From assembly GCA_029706075.1 (NCBI GenBank), contig JAINUG010000026.1:468501-532500 (forward strand): DNA of 64,000 bases, read 5' to 3'. The translations under genes and the position numbers were made by a program. Positions 58,601 through 64,000 of the stretch are shown one piece after another. The stretch comes from Aldrovandia affinis (Eukaryota > Chordata > Actinopteri > Notacanthiformes > Halosauridae). The notes under the pieces are model-generated. The model worked only from the letters and a program-made list of their open reading frames with translations. It searched no databases and was not told where the DNA came from. Every line of letters begins with the position of its first letter. Position 1 is the stretch's first letter.

Positions 58601-61600
58601 AATCACACCATTAATCTAAGAGGGGTCACAAGGCCCTGGCCAGATGTATTTTCAGTATTTCAGTTAAAAAGTGCATCTTTGTGTAAAATATAAATTGTGA
58701 AGTGCCAGTAATTACTATTTGATTAAGCTAAAGAGGAGGAACTCAGCTGTTCCCATCACAACCAGCACCACCACACACACACACACACACACATACATAC
58801 ATACACAAAATGACCCAATGAGAGCTAGAGATTCTGCAGCCAGTCAGTTTTTAGGAACCAGCTGTGACTCCCACATTCAGGGATGATAACATCCTGTCAG
58901 GATCAGTCGATGGTACTGTTTCTCCCCACAACACAGGCATCAGCACAGCCTCTATGGCAGTAGTGCTCAGATGAATCTTGGTTGGGACGTGGTATTAAAT
59001 ACAGTGGTCCTCAAAGGTTTTCTGGCTCTAATGGGAGCGCACAGACACGTGTCAACAAAAACACAGCATTAATATGGCCAATATCCACCATACAGGAGAT
59101 TCACAGCGAGAAGCCATTCTAAAAATAAACACAAACATGAATCGATTTGGTTTGTGTTGCTCATTGAGTATAGACACATAGGCAATACAAGCCATGCAGA
59201 CCCTCCACACAGCAGTAGGAGTCCTTGTTTCTGGTTTAATGGCTTTTTAAGCAGAGGTTCTGGCCTGACATTAAATGGTTGTTGGAGTTATACCCAGGGG
59301 CATGTGGCTGATTAAGAGGCATTCAAGCTGTCACATGCACAGAACGATGGTCCAATGGATCATCGGAGCTTTGACATGGACTGCTAAAATACATACTAGG
59401 ATGTATCATCAAAAATATAAACTATTGCCAACTTGTTCAACAAATTCAATAGATATTCAGTATTATATCATGAATATGTCAACATATGTACATTAAATGC
59501 ACATAACCTCCAAATTACTCACATGTACATAAATAAAGGTGAAAAAAATGTCTGTGTTAAATGATAAAAATGATAAAATCCATTAAAACGGATAACGGTT
59601 TTCCCCACTGTCTCCTCTTATATAGAAAATCATAGATTTCTTGTATTCCTATGAAAGTATCATTTGAAAGTTTTTGTTTCTAGAGCCAGAGGTATGGCGA
59701 GGACCTCATCACTTTCTTACACTGGTACAACTTGGTTCTGGTTTGGCACCAATATGTGCATATATAACAGTCTCTATTAACTCTATTTCTACAATATGTA
59801 GCTCACTAGCTCCCTAAACAAAGGCACACCAAATTATTCATAACCAGGGATTGGCTGTAGCAAAATTCAAGGAACCACCAAATAGAATTCTGGTATACAA
59901 TTGAGTACTAATAATGGATATAGCTAAAGGAGTATGTTTGTACATTTTATTAGATAGCGAGATTTCTTGCCAATCCAAGATAATAGACATTGAAATTCTA
60001 TATTTTCTCGTGTGTGGTTTGCAGTTGGCTAGTTTCCATGTGTAAAAATTTCCTCCTGTGGAACTAAATTATCTTTTGTAGTTTTCTCAGTGATTTATGG
60101 TATCACAGTTACTGATAAATCTGAACAGATTTTTTGATACGTTTTACTTCCCTCCCTTCCTGTTTGGGTGAGGATGTAGGGCCCTTGCGTGACTCACTCG
60201 CCAAGTTGCGTGCCTTGATGGCCGCTTCCAGCTGCTCCTTGAAGACGTTGACTACCTTGGCAGGCACAATGTCACCCTCGATGGCTACGCCGGTGTCATG
60301 CCATTCCTGGGACGGGTTGAGGAAGCTCTCCAGCTCCAGCCACTGGTGCAGCTTCTCGGGCTCCCGGACCGGGGACAGCAGCCGTGACCCGCTCAGAGTG
60401 TAGTACCGCCACTGCCGAGTCTGACGCTCCTTATACCCCATCAGCCCCCGGATGGGCACAGAGATCAGGTACAAGGTTGGCGTTAGGACCTGGGGGAGTA
60501 AACAGTTGGTCAATCAAGGATATTCTATTTGATGCTTGCTCTAGCAGCTAGGGGAATGGTCATCATTATTTGTTTCATTATTTTGCTGAGACTAGCAGGT
60601 ACCTTTATCCATACTGGCTTACGATTTACACCATACACGTTCTATATAAAATGTATGGAGTTACACTTAACATAAGCAACAAAAAACACAAAAACAATTC
60701 ACATGAATAGAATAGAATATAGAATAGAATATATGCCATTTAGCAGACGCTTTTATCCAAAGCGACTTACAGTAGTGAATGCATACATTTTTCAGTATAT
60801 ATGTGGCCCCAGTGGGGATTGAACCCACAACCTAAGCGTTGCTAACGCCGTGCTCTACAAACTGAGCCACAGAGAACCACATGAAGCTCCTTGCACCAAG
60901 GTGTATCAGCAGTGTCAAAGCCGGGAACTGGAACCTACAACATCCTGTTCACAAGTCTATTTGCTCAACTACTACCTCACAGCTCTGACTCCAGTTCACC
61001 TGGATAGCAGGGTTGAATGCACATTTCCCCTTCAGGAGGTTGGCCCACTTGGCCACTAAGGCAGGTTGGTCCTGAGGATAGATACACAGACAGACAAATA
61101 TATAGACAAATACATAGAATTAATGTAACATGCATTCATTTAGAACAGGCATTTAACTTTGTCTGAAGATCTTACACAATCCAAATGAGGAACAACGATT
61201 AGAACAGTAACATCTGTGAATAGATGCCTTACTTTGATGTTGATGTTGTCGCTGTATATGCCGGAGTTGGTGATGGGCTGGAACCGACTGTCCTTGGAGC
61301 TGACCTCATTGGTCAGATCTTTGATGATCTTCTGCACTTCCTCCACTGTGTTCGACACCTGCCGATGTCGGAGATCCACCTGTGCAGAGTAAGCTATAGG
61401 GTTACTGCGAAACATTGCCATTTGTACTACATCTACTGACAGAACAGGTCCAAATTAAAGGGTTACAGCCTCATCACTCCACCGATCACGGTTCACATAA
61501 AATCAGACTGTACCAGCACTCAGCCTCCTCAATGATGAGAAGGTTCAAAGAACGGGAGGATTGCAGGAAAGACAGAGTCGTTTTAGCCTTCCATATATCA

Positions 61601-61835
61601 CTATCAGAATGTGTATCAGTATCCAGCAGTAAATAAGCAGCACCTCAATTTATAGTAACTTATGAGGATTGCAAGAGGACTAGTTCAAAAAGGATGAAAA
61701 TAAAATGCTAATGGCTAAACATTGTGCATAGGTTATTAATTCATGTTCCATGCTAACATGTTTTGTTGGTGGTGGAGAATCCTTTACCTGGTTTTGTAGA
61801 TAGCTGTCCAGGTCCTCCTCTGTGAAGTCTGTCAT
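55394..61835 (-). CDS. mab21l3: Protein mab-21-like 3 (6 coding exons, 365 aa)
   Basis: Coding exons (minus strand) are 61788-61835, 61233-61379, 60198-60489, 56788-56969, 56418-56612 and 55394-55627. Their 1098 bases form one frame ending in TGA, all with GT-AG introns. Recognisable Mab-21 family blocks include [12 protein letters not shown] (about 137-148), [60 protein letters not shown] and [16 protein letters not shown]. Length and match fit vertebrate MAB21L3 (about 360 aa) better than MAB21L1/2, which are single-exon genes. The fold is that of cGAS-like nucleotidyltransferases, but the acidic metal-binding pair is not evident around residues 66-75, so catalysis is doubtful. The start is supported by an in-frame TAA four codons upstream. 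The neighbour atp1a1 matches human synteny. Confidence 0.93.
55862..56083 (+). mobile_element. V-SINE-like element (mab21l3 intron 5)
   Basis: It has a tRNA-like head (TAGTATAATGGTTATGGAAC, B box GGTTCAATTCCC), the V-SINE core (CTGCTGTACCCTTGAGCAAG) and a LINE-type tail (CGCTCTGGATAAGAGCG) ending in AATGTAAATG repeats. TGTAATCCTT occurs at both ends and may be the target-site duplication. Confidence 0.87.
56418..56612 (-). CDS. mab21l3: mab21l3 exon 5 (residues 224-288)
   Basis: The 195-base exon encodes [20 protein letters not shown] and [20 protein letters not shown], the most conserved Mab-21 region. Acceptor CACGCAG, donor GTACTG, phase 0 on both sides. Confidence 0.95.
56788..56969 (-). 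CDS. mab21l3: mab21l3 exon 4 (residues 163-223)
   Basis: The 182-base exon completes the split codon, then reads [31 protein letters not shown] and [20 protein letters not shown]. The VELVP strand sits where cGAS carries its third acidic residue. Donor GTGGGC. Confidence 0.94.
57812..58000 (+). mobile_element. diverged V-SINE copy (mab21l3 intron 3)
   Basis: It shows GGTTATGGAACTGCATTTTT, a B-box-like GGATTGAATCC, a weak core (CACTGTTGTATCCATGAGTA) and a decayed tail (TTGCCTTGGATAAGGGGATC). Divergence is clearly higher than for the 55862 copy. Confidence 0.65.
58001..60197. other. mab21l3 intron 3, remainder
   Basis: Apart from the CA/CATA tract at 58771, no repeat family or exon is recognised in this part of the 3.2-kb intron. 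Confidence 0.55.
58771..58806. repeat. CA/CATA microsatellite (mab21l3 intron 3)
   Basis: About 11 CA units pass into three CATA units. Confidence 0.9.
60198..60489 (-). CDS. mab21l3: mab21l3 exon 3 (residues 66-162)
   Basis: The 292-base exon begins [20 protein letters not shown] and contains [20 protein letters not shown] and [20 protein letters not shown]. It ends one base into a serine codon before a GTGAGT donor. Confidence 0.93.
60729..60880 (-). mobile_element. tRNA-derived SINE, same family as 486-629 (mab21l3 intron 2)
   Basis: On the minus strand it starts GTGGTTCTCTGTGGCTCAGT, has a B-box-like GGGTTCAATCCCC and ends with the CGCTTTGGATAAAAGCGTCT tail. It is better preserved than the 486-629 copy. 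It is in the same orientation as the host gene. Confidence 0.87.
60886..60985 (-). mobile_element. V-SINE-like head and core, tail missing
   Basis: On the minus strand a degenerate tRNA-like head (GTTGTAGGTTCCAGTTCCCG) is followed by CACTGCTGATACACCTTGGT, resembling the V-SINE core. The intact SINE at 60729-60880 directly follows, suggesting insertion into or replacement of its tail. Confidence 0.55.
61000..61071 (-). other. mab21l3: possible extra in-frame 72-base exon of mab21l3
   Basis: On the gene strand a pyrimidine-rich tract and TATCCTCAG acceptor precede 24 open codons ([20 protein letters not shown] then PAIQ), followed by a GTGAAC donor. Both junctions are phase 0, the phase of the flanking exons 2 and 3, so inclusion would keep the frame. 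It borders degenerate SINE sequence, and known MAB21L3 proteins do not have an insert here as far as I recall, so it may be chance. Confidence 0.25.
61233..61379 (-). CDS. mab21l3: mab21l3 exon 2 (residues 17-65)
   Basis: The 147-base exon encodes [20 protein letters not shown] then a region with [18 protein letters not shown]. This corresponds to the N-terminal helix and the first strand of the nucleotidyltransferase-like fold. The acceptor is GCACAG and the donor GTAAGG, phase 0 on both sides. Confidence 0.9.
61788..61835 (-). CDS. mab21l3: mab21l3 exon 1 (residues 1-16)
   Basis: The ATG at 61835 begins [16 protein letters not shown] and ends at a GTAAAG donor. An in-frame TAA lies just upstream (GTG TAA GAG GGT GAA ATG on the gene strand), fixing the start unless the leader is spliced there. 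The exon is 48 bases, phase 0. Confidence 0.87.
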
Positions 61836-63297
61836 TTCACCCTCTTACACTTCTCAAAATACACCTTCAAAATGATCAAAATGACGTGTCCCTATGCTTA
61901 TGGTGCAATTTGTGCAATGACTTCTCTCTGATGAATGTGCTTATATGTGTTTAGGGCAGTTCTTCTCTGTTTTGTTTTTGGGATGTGGAGCCCTCTTCAA
62001 AGTCCTTGTAACCAGCCACTCTGCTGTGATGCTTCATATGACACAGATTGAACTGAACTGAGAGAAATGTACTGCCGCACACAGCCATTGATTTTACAAC
62101 ATTGATTTTAGGAGTTTAAAAGCTTGGTGGTTCTCCAGCCCTACGGATTTAAATTGTGGACACATTATTAAATCCCAGTACGTACGCATATATGCCTGTG
62201 TGCATATGTACAAAATTAATATGGGACACAACTTCTATAGGCCCAGATTATTTAAAAGGTAACGAAAGCCTATTTTGTTCACACACCATTATGAACAAAA
62301 TGCATGACAAACAATGTGCATTCAAATGTGAGCATGATGGAATAAAACAAAACTGTCTGTTTGACCTGGGGGAAGAGCCCCATCCACACTGACCTAATTT
62401 CATCCGATGCTGTCAGTCACTTCCATCCACCCTGTGTAGTAAGCCTAAAGAGAAGCAAAACAACCATTAACACAAACAAGCCATTAACTGTTTCAGATGA
62501 TGTAGTTGTTGGTGTTGGGGGCTGGCTATGTCAAATGACGGTCTGTCTGGAAAATCACCTGTCTCAGGACACACCCTGAGAATGATCACCTCACATCATC
62601 ATCCTTAAATCTGTCTTCCCGCTGTTCCTTCACCACTATTACCATCCAGTGGTGTTTTACATGTTGTGCAGGTGAGAATAGGAGAAACTGGAGCAGATTT
62701 TATGACTTAATCAATACACAAGTTATCGGCATGATTCAGCCCTTTGAGTATTATGCATTTTATGATGCCTTTAAAATGAGTATTGATTGGATATGATCAT
62801 AAAATGTAATATTGATAACAATGTCAATCACCAGCATCACTATTAATATGACCTTGGTCATGGATTAATGTTGATGAGTGATAAACCCCTAAGGGGATAC
62901 CAGTGTAAGTGAGGTACAAGTGGTATGTGTATTAAAATAGCATTCAAATAACATGAACTCCATTACAACTACTGATTTGTTTTTTGAACTCCATTACATA
63001 CATGTTACCAGCATTGGAAATCGACATAGTCTATTTATGAGCTAACGATTTATTATGCTCAATGATTAGTGTGTAAGACTGCTAGCTATCAAATACATGA
63101 TGGTATCTGTATAAACCCATCTTTTAAACCCCCAAGAGTAAAACAAGCTTACTATTGAATTATTTATAGTAGAGATGATCAAATTGTGAGATATCATTTA
63201 AGTATTGCTATGTGTATCGGTAACAGCATACAGGTTGTGACATTTATCTATTCTTGTGTGCGTGTATGTTTGTGTTTTGTCAGAGTTTCTCTATTTT
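61836..63297. other. upstream flank of mab21l3
   Basis: This should contain the mab21l3 leader and promoter. A TGACGT word lies at about 61882, but no TATA box or clear initiator is decisive. No other gene recognised. Confidence 0.45.
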
Positions 63298-63340
63298 AAA
63301 TGACTGTCGACACTACATTTGAAGAAGTCGACAGTCATTT
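63298..63340. repeat. perfect 14-base inverted repeat
   Basis: AAATGACTGTCGAC at 63298-63311 is exactly complementary to GTCGACAGTCATTT at 63327-63340 across a 15-base loop. No nearby gene explains it. Confidence 0.8.
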
Positions 63341-63622
63341 GAAATAATGCTAAAAATGAGTTAAATGCTAAAAATATAAATGTAAATGTTGAAGAAAGGC
63401 ATTTGTCAAATGAATACACCTTCCTATAATAGATGGTGTTTGGGGAATATGGAGCTCCTTCTATCATACGAGTATCACAGCACACCAAAGCACAATAATA
63501 ATACAAACCTCAAAATAAAACAGGAAATTGGAGCTCAGTAACGGTCATTGACACTGACCCCTTAACCCAATGCCTTTCCCACCATTTCTTCCTCATGAGA
63601 ATATTCTATTATCTTAGAGTTA

Positions 63623-64000
63623 CAGTGGCGAGAAAAGGTTTGTGAACCCGTGAGAATTGTCTACATTTATACATAAAGTTGACCTAAAATGTGATCAGAT
63701 CTTCATGTAAGTCCTTCTAAAAGATGAGGAGAACCCGATTAAACAAATAACACAAAAAATGCATTTTTAAAACGTATTTACTGAGCAAAATGACACAACA
63801 TCTAAATTATCAGTTCAATTAAGGGGGTAATTAAAGTCAGGTGTTTTAATAAATGGGAATACCATCAGGAGTGAGTTTGGGTGGCCTTGCCCTATGTAAA
63901 AAACATAAACCTGGGTCTTCACTATCAAAGTCTGGTCTTCACCACAGAGGTTTGTGGAAGCATGCCATGCCTTGATCAAAGGAGATTTCTAAGGACCTCA
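63623..64000 (+). mobile_element. 5' end of a Tc1-like transposon, cut by the window end
   Basis: After a TA dinucleotide at 63621 the sequence CAGTGGCGAGAAAAGGTTTG looks like a Tc1 terminal repeat. Near the end, CATGCCATGCCTTGATCAAA GGAGAT codes for the start of a transposase (AMP-SKEIS-KDL with a stop inside). The rest is outside the window. Confidence 0.65.

Overview
The window is nuclear DNA from a ray-finned fish, almost certainly a teleost. It has compact multi-exon genes with GT-AG introns, and old fish-type transposons fill the introns and spacers: V-SINE-like and tRNA-derived SINEs, L2- and CR1-like LINE ends, Tc1/mariner copies and hAT MITEs. CA/GT and TC microsatellites are long. 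No bacterial, phage, CRISPR or rRNA features were seen.

Two protein genes can be rebuilt exon by exon, both on the minus strand. (1) atp1a1, the catalytic alpha-1 subunit of the Na+/K+-ATPase, lies at 7049-25058: 22 coding exons, 3075 coding bases, 1024 residues, every junction in phase. Its first coding exon holds only 12 coding bases and is followed by an 8.2-kb intron. A TATA/CRE-type promoter sits near 25230-25261 and candidate poly(A) signals at 6812 and 6859. (2) mab21l3, a Mab-21/cGAS-like-fold protein, lies at 55394-61835: 6 coding exons, 1098 coding bases, 365 residues. As I recall the human map (1p13.1), MAB21L3 and ATP1A1 are neighbours in the same order and orientation, so this is an old conserved pair. 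They are separated by about 30 kb with no recognisable coding gene.

Layout. 1-6811: downstream spacer with a SINE, a CR1-like and an L2-like LINE remnant. 7049-25058: atp1a1; intron 1 holds two Tc1 elements (18896-19821 and about 19843-21190), a V-SINE fragment and a G-quadruplex-type C-rich run. 25270-55393: gene-poor spacer with L2 fragments, a Tc1 remnant, several MITEs, a 1.5-kb inverted-repeat element (51967-53467), a perfect 200-bp hAT MITE (53747-53946) with an 8-bp target duplication, a 123-bp TC run and degenerate tandem repeats. 54994-55393: a 63-bp minisatellite that starts at the mab21l3 stop codon. 55394-61835: mab21l3, with SINEs in its introns. 61836-64000: upstream of mab21l3, with a perfect hairpin and the 5' end of another Tc1-like element cut by the window edge.

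The two genes have no obvious shared pathway. The sodium pump is a plasma-membrane housekeeping and osmoregulatory enzyme; MAB21L3 belongs to a developmental family whose biochemical activity is unsettled. I saw no clearly new biological system. The most unusual points are the stop-codon-anchored in-frame minisatellite, a possible extra 24-codon in-frame exon in mab21l3, the missing intron inside atp1a1 exon 9, and the 1.5-kb inverted-repeat element.
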